This document shows, piece after piece, positions 9,322 through 17,488 of a stretch of DNA of 64,000 nt. The first letter of the stretch is position 1; each line of letters begins with the position of its first letter. The notes under the pieces were generated by a model. The model was not told the origin of the DNA. It was given only the letters and a program-made list of their open reading frames with translations, and did not search any database. This stretch comes from Leptolinea tardivitalis (GTDB taxonomy: Bacteria; Chloroflexota; Anaerolineae; Anaerolineales; Anaerolineaceae): positions 310,001 to 374,000 of the forward strand of contig NZ_BBYA01000010.1 of assembly GCF_001050275.1 (NCBI RefSeq). Reading direction: 5' to 3'. A program made the translations under genes and the position numbers.

Positions 9322-9347
9322 GGGTGGGATCATTTCTGATCCCACCC
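9322..9347 (+). terminator. Hairpin terminator, weak T tract
   Basis: A perfect 11-bp stem GGGTGGGATCA with loop TTTC follows the methyltransferase stop by six bases. No strong T run follows, so it may act mainly to protect mRNA ends. It lies between convergent genes. Confidence 0.65.
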
Positions 9348-9461
9348 AACAATTTAGGTTATTCTGTTTGTGTAACATTCAAGTCAGGAATAAGCGGTTT
9401 GTCAAAATTACCGGAACATTCTACGAACACCGGTTTGTGATCAGGAAAAAGGAGGCAGATT

Positions 9462-10403
9462 TTATCTCAACCAGTAGAAGAACCCACGCAGAGCAATGGC
9501 ATATACCCGGTAAGGTTTGGGACCTACGAACACCTGGTCTTTGTAGAAAATCGTTGGTGTTCCAGTAAAACCAGTGCTGGCGACCTGCTCCATCTGTTTT
9601 TTAACCGCCGTTTCGGTGGCCGGATCAGCGATACAGGCATTGACTTTTTTAGCATCCACACCGGCTTTTCCCAGAAGACCATTAATATAGGTGGGATCAT
9701 CCAGATTGGCTTTGTCCCCTTCAAACATCAGGTCATTAAATGACCAGAATTTATCCGGCTGCAACTGATTCACACAGTAAGCGAGTTTGGAGAATGAATC
9801 GGTTGGTTCCTTGACGGGGTAGTGAATGAAGGTCAATCCAATATGAAACCGGTCAACCAGACTGCGAATGATCGGATAGGTTTTTCGAGAAAATTCGCAG
9901 TGATAACAGGCAATCATAAAGAGGTTATCCCCTGATCCCGGGTTTAATGTGGGGAATTGGGTCAGGTCGATTTTCTTCAAGTTAAGGGTCATTTGTGCAG
10001 GAGTTACAGGAATTGTACACACCTGACTGGTGGTGGACACCTGGTTATTCGCTCCGGTGGGATCGAAGACACAGAATTCAGTGGAGTTAGCGCCGTTACA
10101 GCTGCCGGTTGTATAGAACAGGAACAATCCACGTACAGCAAAAATGACGCTGGCCAGCAATAAACCAAAAAAAAGCCATGCCAGGCGTTCAAAATTGCGA
10201 TTCAGGAAGCGAGCTGCCCCTTCCGAACGCGTGATAACAACTCCCAGAATCCTGGCTTTCATCTTTTCATCGAAACCAGTGGTACAGGGTCGTAATGTCA
10301 CTCTTCGCAATACACAATCGAGTGCTTCTCGGGCCAGTTCACGGTTGGAAGCACTGAATATACCCAGAATCGATAGAACGATGAATGAAATGATGCAAAA
10401 CAT
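9462..10403 (-). CDS. Membrane-anchored DsbA-like thioredoxin-fold protein
   Basis: 313-residue thiol oxidoreductase-like protein. The N-terminal helix (1-17) and a second membrane helix (about 73-95) flank a basic cytoplasmic segment. The C-terminal domain (about 130-313) has the active-site pair CYHC (Cys166, Cys169) and a TGTPT cis-proline segment, matching DsbA/DsbG-type proteins, and should face outside the membrane. Four further cysteines (30, 40, 102, 111) lie between the helices and the domain. The gene begins seven bases after the cysteine desulfurase stop, so the two are likely cotranscribed. Disulfide formation or isomerisation is the probable role, direction unknown. Confidence 0.8.
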   Translation of the reverse strand: MFCIISFIVLSILGIFSASNRELAREALDCVLRRVTLRPCTTGFDEKMKARILGVVITRSEGAARFLNRNFERLAWLFFGLLLASVIFAVRGLFLFYTTGSCNGANSTEFCVFDPTGANNQVSTTSQVCTIPVTPAQMTLNLKKIDLTQFPTLNPGSGDNLFMIACYHCEFSRKTYPIIRSLVDRFHIGLTFIHYPVKEPTDSFSKLAYCVNQLQPDKFWSFNDLMFEGDKANLDDPTYINGLLGKAGVDAKKVNACIADPATETAVKKQMEQVASTGFTGTPTIFYKDQVFVGPKPYRVYAIALRGFFYWLR

Positions 10404-10409
10404 AGAGGT

Positions 10410-11621
10410 CTAAAGCACCTTTCGAATTTTCTTCAGGTTTTCGACGAACACAGCAGCTTCTTCCAGTGTATTGTAGAAATAGGTCGAAGCCCTCACCGAA
10501 CCTTTGATCTGCCGGTCATTAAACCATGAATGCACACAATGCTGGCCGGATCGCACCATTACACCAGCCATCTGATCCAGCATCAGGGCAATGCGGTGTG
10601 AGTCAATTCCTTCAATGGTGAAATTGATAATTCCGCCACGCAATTTTGGATCCGCCGGACCAAGGATCGTCAGTCCGGGAAGTGAAGATATCTCCCCGGT
10701 GATGAACTCATTCAGGCTGGTCTCCTGCTTTTGAATAAAGTCAAATCCCACTTTCTGAATATACTCAAAGGCTGCTTTCAGGCCGTAGATTCCGGCATAG
10801 TCCTGTAACCCGGCTTCAAATTTTTCAGGGGGAGGTAAAAATTCACAGGAATCATAGGTTGATGTGGCAACAGTATCACCACCAACCAAAAATGGAGACA
10901 GTTTTTCCAAAAGCGCATACTTGCCGTACAGAATACCGGTTCCGGAAGGCCCCAACATCTTGTGTCCGGAAAGCGCCAGAAAATCCACATCCAGTGATCT
11001 GACATCGATCGGCCGGTGGGGTGCAGCTTGTGCGGCATCAAGCAACACAAGCGCTCCGGCACGATGGGCTGCTTTGACCACTTCCGCCGCAGGGATGGTC
11101 ACGCCGTCCAGGTTGGACGTCATACCCAGTGAGACCAGTTTGACACCGCTTGCGATAAATTGCTCAAATTCCTGTATGTTGAAGGTTCCATCCGGTAGCG
11201 GCGGGATGATTTTCAGGTTGATTCCGGCACGTCTAACCAACATTTGCCACGGAATCAGGTTCGAGTTGTGCTCTTTGCCCGATATAACCACAGTGTCCCC
11301 GGCAGCCAGTCCAAGCGAATTGGCCACGATGTTGATCCCTTCTGTTGTGTTGCGCGTAAAGATGATCTCTTCTTTTCGCGAGGCATGAAAAAACCGGGCG
11401 GCCGCCATACGGGTTTCATCCACCTGCTTCGAAACGGCCGCAGAGAGATGATGCATACTTCGTCCACCGCAAGCCGGTTCGAGCTGATAATAACGATTCA
11501 TGGCATCCAACACCACCTGCGGACGAAGACTCTGGCAGGCAGTATCCAGATAGATCTGGGGTTTTTTTGTAGAGTTTTGAGCAAAGAATGGAAAATCCAG
11601 ACGAATCTTATTTATATCCAT
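10410..11621 (-). CDS. Cysteine desulfurase, SufS/CsdA class
   Basis: PLP-dependent class V aminotransferase-fold enzyme, 403 residues. It should release sulfur from cysteine as a persulfide for Fe-S cluster or thiocofactor synthesis. Lys221 in the SGHKMLGPSG motif is the PLP Schiff-base lysine, His118 and Asp195 (LLDAAQAAPH) contact the cofactor, and Cys362 in RSGQHCVHSW is the sulfur-accepting cysteine of the SufS (group II) type. No suf or isc scaffold genes are adjacent, only the thioredoxin-fold gene downstream, so a housekeeping Suf role is not established. Confidence 0.9.
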   Translation of the reverse strand: MDINKIRLDFPFFAQNSTKKPQIYLDTACQSLRPQVVLDAMNRYYQLEPACGGRSMHHLSAAVSKQVDETRMAAARFFHASRKEEIIFTRNTTEGINIVANSLGLAAGDTVVISGKEHNSNLIPWQMLVRRAGINLKIIPPLPDGTFNIQEFEQFIASGVKLVSLGMTSNLDGVTIPAAEVVKAAHRAGALVLLDAAQAAPHRPIDVRSLDVDFLALSGHKMLGPSGTGILYGKYALLEKLSPFLVGGDTVATSTYDSCEFLPPPEKFEAGLQDYAGIYGLKAAFEYIQKVGFDFIQKQETSLNEFITGEISSLPGLTILGPADPKLRGGIINFTIEGIDSHRIALMLDQMAGVMVRSGQHCVHSWFNDRQIKGSVRASTYFYNTLEEAAVFVENLKKIRKVL

Positions 11622-11753
11622 ACAGGTAATCTACCTCTGGGATTTTCGTTATGATACTATATCCCCATCCCCCTGCCGGTTGAAATTTAGAAAATTCTTA
11701 GTTTGGTCTGGTTGAGAAGATCAACCGGTTGCCATATATCCGGGACATAAATA

Positions 11754-11787
11754 AAGGCGGGTTGCACCAGTAGACGCAACCCGCCTT
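11754..11787 (-). terminator. Terminator of the ABC exporter operon
   Basis: Perfect 12-bp stem (AAGGCGGGTTGC and its complement at 11776-11787), with a T-rich tail on the minus strand, immediately after the exporter stop. A smaller hairpin, GGTTGA/TCAACC, lies at 11710-11726. Confidence 0.85.
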
Positions 11788-11794
11788 GGCAAAA

Positions 11795-13720
11795 TCAAGA
11801 CAGTTGATATTGCCCGGTATAGAGCTGGTAATACCGGCCTTTTTCTTCCAGCAGGCTGTCATGATCGCCGCGTTCAATAATTTCACCATTTTCCAGAACG
11901 ATAATCGCATTGGAATTGCGCACGGTAGATAATCTGTGGGCAATGACAAATACTGTCCGATCTTTCATCAGAGCATCCATACCCTTCTCAATCAGGCGTT
12001 CTGTACGGGTATCAATGGAACTGGTGGCTTCATCGAGAATCATCACCGGTGGATCTGCCACAGCAGCCCTGGCAATTGCCAGGAGCTGACGCTGCCCCTG
12101 TGAAAGGTTGGCGCCGTCGCCGGTGAGGTATGTATTGTAACCCTCCGGCAAGTGCTTGATGAACGAGTGTGCACTGGTCAACTTCGCGGCCTGAATACAT
12201 TCTTCATCTGTCGCATCCAACCGGCCGTAACGAATATTCTCCATGACAGTTCCGCTAAACAGATGGGTGTCTTGAAGCACCATACCCAGCGAGATACGCA
12301 GATCATCTTTCCGTATCTGTTTGACATCGATTCCGTCATAGGTGATCTGACCTTCATCCACATCATAAAACCGGTTGACCAGGTTGGTTATGGTGGTCTT
12401 GCCTGCGCCGGTTGAACCAACGAAAGCAATTTTTTGACCGGGTTTAGCAAATAATGAAATATCTTTCAGCACGGGTTTATCTGGCTCGTAACTGAAATCT
12501 ACGTTATGGAACCGTACATCCCCTTTCAATTCAACATACTCAGGGTGCCCGTTGGATGATGGCATTTTCCAACTCCAATGAGTAGGATGTGCTCCATTGG
12601 TGGTAGGAACCAGTGTTCCATCTTCCTTTTTGACCATACCCACAAGGGTAATCTTGCCCTCATCCAATTCAGGCTGCTGGTCCATCACGTCAAATACTCG
12701 CTCGGCACCTGCCAGACCGGATAGGATGGTATTAAGCTGATTGGTCATCATTTGAATGGGCATCCCCACCTGCCGCGAGTACTGAAGGAAGGCAGCCAAT
12801 GACCCCACATCAAAGCGGCCCATTACAGTCAGTATGCCGCCAAACAGAGCCACTGCGGCATAGGCAATATTGTTCAAATTGCCCACAATCGGCATCACGA
12901 TACCGGCGTAAAAGTTCGCATCTGTGGCGGCTTTTCGATATTCTTCATTCCGCTTACGGAATTCGGCAATGGCTTCTTTTTCATAGGTAAAAACTTTAAC
13001 CACCTTGAGCCCATCCACCATTTCTTCAATATAACCATTCAGGTAACCCAGGTTTTTTTGCTGGGCGGCAAAGTTTTTACTGCTTCGTTTGGCCAGATTC
13101 TGGGTTATGTAGACAATCACCGCAATGAGCACAAATGTAACCAAAAACAATGTCGGGCTGAGGATGATCATCATCACCACAGAACCAATAAACCCGACCA
13201 TGCTGGAGATCAGTTGAATGAGGCTCTGTTCCAGTGTGGTCTGGATATTATCGATATCATTGGTGAAGCGGCTCATCAATTCACCGTGAGATTTGGTGTC
13301 AAAATACCGCAGCGGCAATCCCTGCATTTTAGTGAATAATTCGCGCCGTAAGGTATTGACAGTCCGCTGGGCGATCTGCATCATGATGCGATTCTGGAAG
13401 TACATGGCCGCGATGGAAATCAGATAAATGCCGCCAAGCACCATCAACGCATGCACCAGTCCGGGCATATCGCCCGGCAGGATGTAATCGTTGATGATTG
13501 GTTTGATAAAGTAGCTGCCGGCCAGCATTCCCGCTGAACCAATAAACATCAGTACAACAACCAGAATAAGAGCGAGAATCCGGTCCTGAAGATACCCGAG
13601 TAATCGGCGGATGGTCTTTCCGGCATTCTTGGGTTTTTCAAAGGCTCGCATAGGGCCGCCACCGGGTCCGCGCGGTCCAATATTTTGTGAACGTGAGACT
13701 TCCTGTTTTTCTTCAGGCAT
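11795..13720 (-). CDS. ABC exporter half-transporter, catalytically complete subunit
   Basis: 641-residue multidrug-type ABC exporter: a cytoplasmic glycine/proline-rich start, six membrane helices (about 45-330) and an ATPase domain. Walker A is GSTGAGKT (435-442), Walker B ends in Asp563-Glu564 (MILDEAT) and the switch histidine is His595. The signature is LSQGQ (539-543) rather than LSGGQ. This combination matches the TM288-type partner of heterodimeric exporters. The start at 13720 is chosen because AAGGAG precedes it and the ATG overlaps the upstream stop by eight bases, giving translational coupling. A ~35-residue insertion at 358-395 links membrane and ATPase domains. Confidence 0.92.
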   Translation of the reverse strand: MPEEKQEVSRSQNIGPRGPGGGPMRAFEKPKNAGKTIRRLLGYLQDRILALILVVVLMFIGSAGMLAGSYFIKPIINDYILPGDMPGLVHALMVLGGIYLISIAAMYFQNRIMMQIAQRTVNTLRRELFTKMQGLPLRYFDTKSHGELMSRFTNDIDNIQTTLEQSLIQLISSMVGFIGSVVMMIILSPTLFLVTFVLIAVIVYITQNLAKRSSKNFAAQQKNLGYLNGYIEEMVDGLKVVKVFTYEKEAIAEFRKRNEEYRKAATDANFYAGIVMPIVGNLNNIAYAAVALFGGILTVMGRFDVGSLAAFLQYSRQVGMPIQMMTNQLNTILSGLAGAERVFDVMDQQPELDEGKITLVGMVKKEDGTLVPTTNGAHPTHWSWKMPSSNGHPEYVELKGDVRFHNVDFSYEPDKPVLKDISLFAKPGQKIAFVGSTGAGKTTITNLVNRFYDVDEGQITYDGIDVKQIRKDDLRISLGMVLQDTHLFSGTVMENIRYGRLDATDEECIQAAKLTSAHSFIKHLPEGYNTYLTGDGANLSQGQRQLLAIARAAVADPPVMILDEATSSIDTRTERLIEKGMDALMKDRTVFVIAHRLSTVRNSNAIIVLENGEIIERGDHDSLLEEKGRYYQLYTGQYQLS

Positions 13721-15485
13721 TTGACATAACTCCTTCCCGCTGGGAAGCAAGAATCTCCTGGTAAATATCATTCTGCTGTAATAATTCTTTGTGCGTGCCC
13801 ATTCCAACCACTTTTCCTTCATCGAGCACAATAATCTTGTCTGCATTTCGAACGGAACTGATACGCTGGGCAATGATAAAGACTGTTGTGTCAACCAGAC
13901 TTTTATTAAAGGCTTCGCGAATTTTTGCCTCGTTAGCTGAATCCACAGCACTGGTGCTGTCATCGAGAATCAGTATCTTCGGCTTTTTAATCATGGCACG
14001 TGCGATACACAGACGCTGTTTTTGTCCACCCGATACGTTGACTCCACCCTGTCCCAGTTCAGTATCATACCCTTTGGGAAGCGATGCAATGAAATCGTGA
14101 ATCTGAGCATCTTTGCATGCTGCTTCAATTTCGGCATCGGTGGCATTCTTATTCCCCCACAACAGATTTTCTTTAATTGAACCTGAGAAGAGGATATTTT
14201 TCTGCAGCACCACTCCGATTCCTTCTCGAAGTGATTCAAGTTCGTAATCTCTCACATCCACACCATCTATCAGCACTTTTCCTTCGGTTACATCATATAA
14301 CCGGGGAATCAGGCTGATGAGGGTTGATTTGCCCGATCCTGTACTCCCCACGATACCCACAACCTCACCCGGGTTGGCGGTAAAGTCAATATGGCAAAGG
14401 ATATCGCCTTCTGTATCATTGAGATTATATTTAAAGGAAACATCCCGGAATTCCACTTTACCAGCCGTAATTCGTGGTGAAGAATCCACAGATGGTTTAT
14501 CAGGCAAGAGGTTGGGAAACTGCGGTTTTTCTGCAATGTCCACTTCAGTATCAAGCACTTCAATCACGCGTTTTGCACTGGCTTCTGCCCGGGCGCCCAT
14601 GATCATCACCATGGAAATCATCATCACGCTCATCATGATCTGCATGATATAGCTGGTGAAACTGATCAACTGACCGGTACCCAGAGTCCCCTGCATGACC
14701 ATACCGCCACCCAGCCAGATTACTGCCAGGGTAGCCCCATTTAACACAAACATCATGACAGGCATGGTCAGGATGGCAATGGTGATAGCCCGAATGGCAC
14801 TGTTGGTGAAATCATCATTGGCTTTCTGAAATTTTTTAATTTCGAAATCAGACCGTACAAACGATTTGACCACCCGGATGCCAATTAGGTTTTCCTGGAT
14901 TACCCGATTAATGGCATCAATTTTCTCTTGCATCACCCCGAAACGTCCGACGGCAAAACGCATAATTATGGCTACAAAAGCTATCAACACCGGTATGGCT
15001 ATCGCCAATACGATGGACAATTCAGAGTTAATGCTGTATGCCAGAATAAATGACACAATCAACATCATGGGGGCACGCATCAAGATTCGCAGTGACATCA
15101 TGAAGGTTTGTTGCAGGTTGTTGACATCATTTGTCAAACGGGTTACCAGCGATGCCGTGCTAAACTGATCAATGTTTTTGAATGAAAAACTTTGCAACTT
15201 TTCAAACAAGGCATCGCGCAGGTTGGCACCAAAACCCATGCTTCCCCTGGATGTAAACCACATATTGGCAATACCACCGGCAATGGCCACCAATGCCAAC
15301 CCGACCATGATCAAGCCGATGTTGGATATATACCGGATGTCTTTTCCAGGAATTCCGATATCCACGATCTTTGACATGAGTAATGGCATACTTAATTCAC
15401 AAAGTACGTCCAATAACACCACAAATGGCACGACTAAAACATATTTCTTATATTGGCCTATATAAGCCGCTAACTTTTTGATCAA
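13713..15485 (-). CDS. ABC exporter half-transporter, degenerate-site subunit
   Basis: 590-residue partner of the downstream half-transporter. It has six membrane helices (about 12-295) and an ATPase domain with Walker A GSTGSGKS (380-387) and signature VSGGQ (484-488). Walker B ends Asp508-Asp509, so the catalytic glutamate is replaced, and the switch histidine is Gln540 (FIIAQR). These are the hallmarks of the inactive ATP site in TM287/288- and LmrCD-like heterodimers. I prefer the TTG at 15485 because GGAGG lies five bases before it and the N-terminus MIKKLAAYI then matches the family length. An ATG at 15503 without such a site is the alternative. Operon with the MarR gene upstream. Confidence 0.92.
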   Translation of the reverse strand: MIKKLAAYIGQYKKYVLVVPFVVLLDVLCELSMPLLMSKIVDIGIPGKDIRYISNIGLIMVGLALVAIAGGIANMWFTSRGSMGFGANLRDALFEKLQSFSFKNIDQFSTASLVTRLTNDVNNLQQTFMMSLRILMRAPMMLIVSFILAYSINSELSIVLAIAIPVLIAFVAIIMRFAVGRFGVMQEKIDAINRVIQENLIGIRVVKSFVRSDFEIKKFQKANDDFTNSAIRAITIAILTMPVMMFVLNGATLAVIWLGGGMVMQGTLGTGQLISFTSYIMQIMMSVMMISMVMIMGARAEASAKRVIEVLDTEVDIAEKPQFPNLLPDKPSVDSSPRITAGKVEFRDVSFKYNLNDTEGDILCHIDFTANPGEVVGIVGSTGSGKSTLISLIPRLYDVTEGKVLIDGVDVRDYELESLREGIGVVLQKNILFSGSIKENLLWGNKNATDAEIEAACKDAQIHDFIASLPKGYDTELGQGGVNVSGGQKQRLCIARAMIKKPKILILDDSTSAVDSANEAKIREAFNKSLVDTTVFIIAQRISSVRNADKIIVLDEGKVVGMGTHKELLQQNDIYQEILASQREGVMSNA

Positions 15486-15574
15486 TGACTCCTCCAATTC
15501 CATCAAGTCAAACCCGATTGCATCATCAGAATCGGGATAATCTGTATCTTAAGCCGAATACATTCTGAAATTGA

Positions 15575-16060
15575 TTAAAGGTTTCTATGAAATCCCGGAT
15601 GGCGTCGTTCCACCAGGATCGGTTCAGAGAAATTATTTTGCAAATTCGCCTGAATGCGTAAGAAATAGCTTTGTAATTGATCCAATTCCTCGTCTGTAAA
15701 TCCCTGGAATGTACTCCGACCGAGTTGTTCAAAATTTCTGCCAATTTCGTCGGCTACCTTTTTACCTTCCTCCTGAATATAAACCCTTGAAATCCGTTCA
15801 TCTACAGGGTCTTTTTTACGCATCAGGTATTTCTGCTCTTCCAGACGTTTGATTACTTTGGTTACGGCAGCCGGGGATATATTCAATTTTGCAGCAATTT
15901 CGGAATGAGTTAACCCATCATGCCGGTCAATGAATTTTAGGAGCATCCCTTGACCTCGGAACAAATCAATCTTATCCATACATTGATCTGCCCGTGTGGC
16001 ATGCAGTCTGGCGATATGAAACAACATCTTTCCCAACTCTTCCGTTTTTTCCATGAGCAT
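15575..16060 (-). CDS. MarR-family transcriptional regulator
   Basis: 161-residue winged-helix regulator. LTHSEIAAKLNISPAAVTKV is the recognition helix-turn-helix and KKDPVDERISRVYIQEEG is the wing, with the conserved DxRxxR pattern. Terminal helices form the dimer interface. It is followed 89 bases later by the two exporter genes and faces a GNAT gene across a region with two copies of TTTAC-N2-GTAAA. It is therefore likely to be a drug-responsive autorepressor of the exporter operon, and possibly of the acetyltransferase. The ligand is unknown. Confidence 0.9.
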   Translation of the reverse strand: MLMEKTEELGKMLFHIARLHATRADQCMDKIDLFRGQGMLLKFIDRHDGLTHSEIAAKLNISPAAVTKVIKRLEEQKYLMRKKDPVDERISRVYIQEEGKKVADEIGRNFEQLGRSTFQGFTDEELDQLQSYFLRIQANLQNNFSEPILVERRHPGFHRNL

Positions 16061-16078
16061 TATTTTACCCGTTAATTA

Positions 16079-16117
16079 TTTACCTGTAAAATATATTACA
16101 AAGAATTTACAGGTAAA
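16079..16117. promoter_or_regulatory. Paired MarR operator between divergent genes
   Basis: TTTACCTGTAAA (16079-16090) and its exact reverse complement TTTACAGGTAAA (16106-16117) are separated by 15 bases. Each half is itself near-palindromic. The pair lies 19 bases upstream of marR and between it and the divergent GNAT gene. Confidence 0.75.
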
Positions 16118-16188
16118 ATGACATACTAATGAAAATAACCGGTCAATACTTCACAAGTAAAAATATAAAAACAGAATTTGTACTTATC

Positions 16189-16650
16189 ATGAATCCCATT
16201 TCCCTCACAAACTCCACTATAAACGAAATATCTTCCTGGTTAGCTCTTGCCCGCGAAGCTGAACCCCTATTTGGACCAATGGCAGATGATCCTGATTTTC
16301 GAAAAGGATTGCTCGAAGCCATACAAGACGGACGGGCCATTGCCGCCAAAGAAGAGAAAACTTCTGATGTTCTTGGCGGGGTGATCATTGATCCTGAACA
16401 AAATGAGATCCTCTGGCTGGTGGTAAAACAATCCGCCCGTGGCAGGGGCATAGGTCAGGCTCTTTTGGAAGCAGCCCTCGAAAGATTAGATATCCGGCGT
16501 CCGGTTCGGGTTCAAACCTATGACGAGAGTGTGCCTGCCGGTTTACCCGCCAGGGCGCTTTACACCCGATTCGGGTTTGTTGACCTTGAGCCGGCCGGCC
16601 TCAACCCAGCCGGACTTCCCACGGTGATCATGCAAAAACCTGCATTCTGA
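16189..16650 (+). CDS. GNAT-family N-acetyltransferase
   Basis: Small acetyl-CoA-dependent acetyltransferase, about 153 residues. The acetyl-CoA loop is VVKQSARGRGIGQALLEAA (RGxGxG type), and the C-terminal YTRFGFVDLEP is the usual last-strand motif. I chose the ATG at 16189, where the domain begins; an in-frame ATG at 16129 would add 20 residues of AT-rich, intergenic-looking code. Neither has a clear ribosome binding site. It is divergent from marR and the exporter operon, which may indicate joint control and a role in drug modification. The substrate is unknown. Confidence 0.82.
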   Translation: MNPISLTNSTINEISSWLALAREAEPLFGPMADDPDFRKGLLEAIQDGRAIAAKEEKTSDVLGGVIIDPEQNEILWLVVKQSARGRGIGQALLEAALERLDIRRPVRVQTYDESVPAGLPARALYTRFGFVDLEPAGLNPAGLPTVIMQKPAF

Positions 16651-16788
16651 TTACCTGTTACCTGCCCGTACGCCAACCCACTCTCCCCGGAAAATTATCA
16701 TATTGTTGAGGCGTCTTTTATCCTATCTCTACTTTTCTTGTGGAGATATAAAGACGCAATATTAAAAGTATCCCTCCTTAATCTATTC

Positions 16789-16843
16789 TGTAACACTTAT
16801 TGCAAAACAAGAAAAAGAATACTATAATGCAACAAGTGTTACA
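16789..16843 (+). promoter_or_regulatory. Promoter bracketed by a long inverted repeat, upstream of chrB-like gene
   Basis: TTGCAA (16800-16805), 17 bases, TATAAT (16823-16828) is a strong sigma-70 promoter. It lies between TGTAACACTTATTGCA (16789-16804) and TGCAACAAGTGTTACA (16828-16843), which are reverse complements at 15 of 16 positions and overlap both hexamers. A repressor bound to both arms would occlude the promoter. Confidence 0.8.
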
Positions 16844-16872
16844 TGCCAAAATCCGGATATTTCAGAGGTGTT

Positions 16873-17478
16873 ATGGATCATAAATGGCTGTTGTTTTGCC
16901 CGCAGCTCCCTGCCACGCCATCCAGTCCGCGGGTGACGTTGTGGCGGCGCATGCGTTCCGCCGGGGCTGCCGGTCTGGATAACGGATTGTGGCTGCTGCC
17001 GTATTCTGAATCAGCCCAGACATTGATCGAAGAGATGAAAAATTACGTCGCCGCACAGGGGGGAATCAGCCGCACTTTTTTTGCCAATGCTTTCGATACA
17101 GAAACCGAGGCAGATATTATTGATCACTTCCGTCAGGATCGTGCTGAAGAATATGCCGAATTCAAGGAACAATGCGCCCATTTTCTGGCAGAAATTGAAA
17201 AAGAAATCAACCGTAAAAATTTCAGCTTTGCTGAATTTGAAGAAAACGAAGTCGATCTAAACAAGCTGGAATCATGGTTCAAGAAAGTCCAGAATCGTGA
17301 TTTCAGCGATGGCGACCAGGCTTCTGAAGCGTCTGAGTGGTTGGAAAAATGCCGGGAAACATTTCAGCATTTTTCAGACGAAGTCGTAGCACATGAAGAC
17401 CCAGACCATAACCATAAAATGCGTTTTGATCCTGGCCGCCTGACGGATCAGGCATCAGAAAATCCAATCAAGAAATAA
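16873..17478 (+). CDS. ChrB N-terminal-domain-like protein
   Basis: 201-residue protein whose first ~90 residues match the N-terminal domain of chromate-resistance regulator ChrB: WLLFCPQLPATPSSPRV, WRRMRSAGAAGL and GLWLLPYSESAQ. The rest is acidic and helical and lacks the ChrB C-terminal domain. The start at 16873 has AGAGGTG upstream. The in-frame ATG at 16843 lies inside the inverted repeat. In the known system ChrB acts as a chromate sensor or repressor. Here the partner ten bases downstream is an MFS transporter, not the ChrA chromate transporter, so the stress sensed may differ. The bracketing operator suggests autoregulation. Confidence 0.82.
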   Translation: MDHKWLLFCPQLPATPSSPRVTLWRRMRSAGAAGLDNGLWLLPYSESAQTLIEEMKNYVAAQGGISRTFFANAFDTETEADIIDHFRQDRAEEYAEFKEQCAHFLAEIEKEINRKNFSFAEFEENEVDLNKLESWFKKVQNRDFSDGDQASEASEWLEKCRETFQHFSDEVVAHEDPDHNHKMRFDPGRLTDQASENPIKK

Positions 17479-17488
17479 TGAGGTTATT

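Noticed and set aside
9368..10413. Plus-strand frames opposite the thioredoxin-fold and desulfurase genes
   Set aside because: They are antisense shadows; the minus-strand proteins carry clear active-site motifs.
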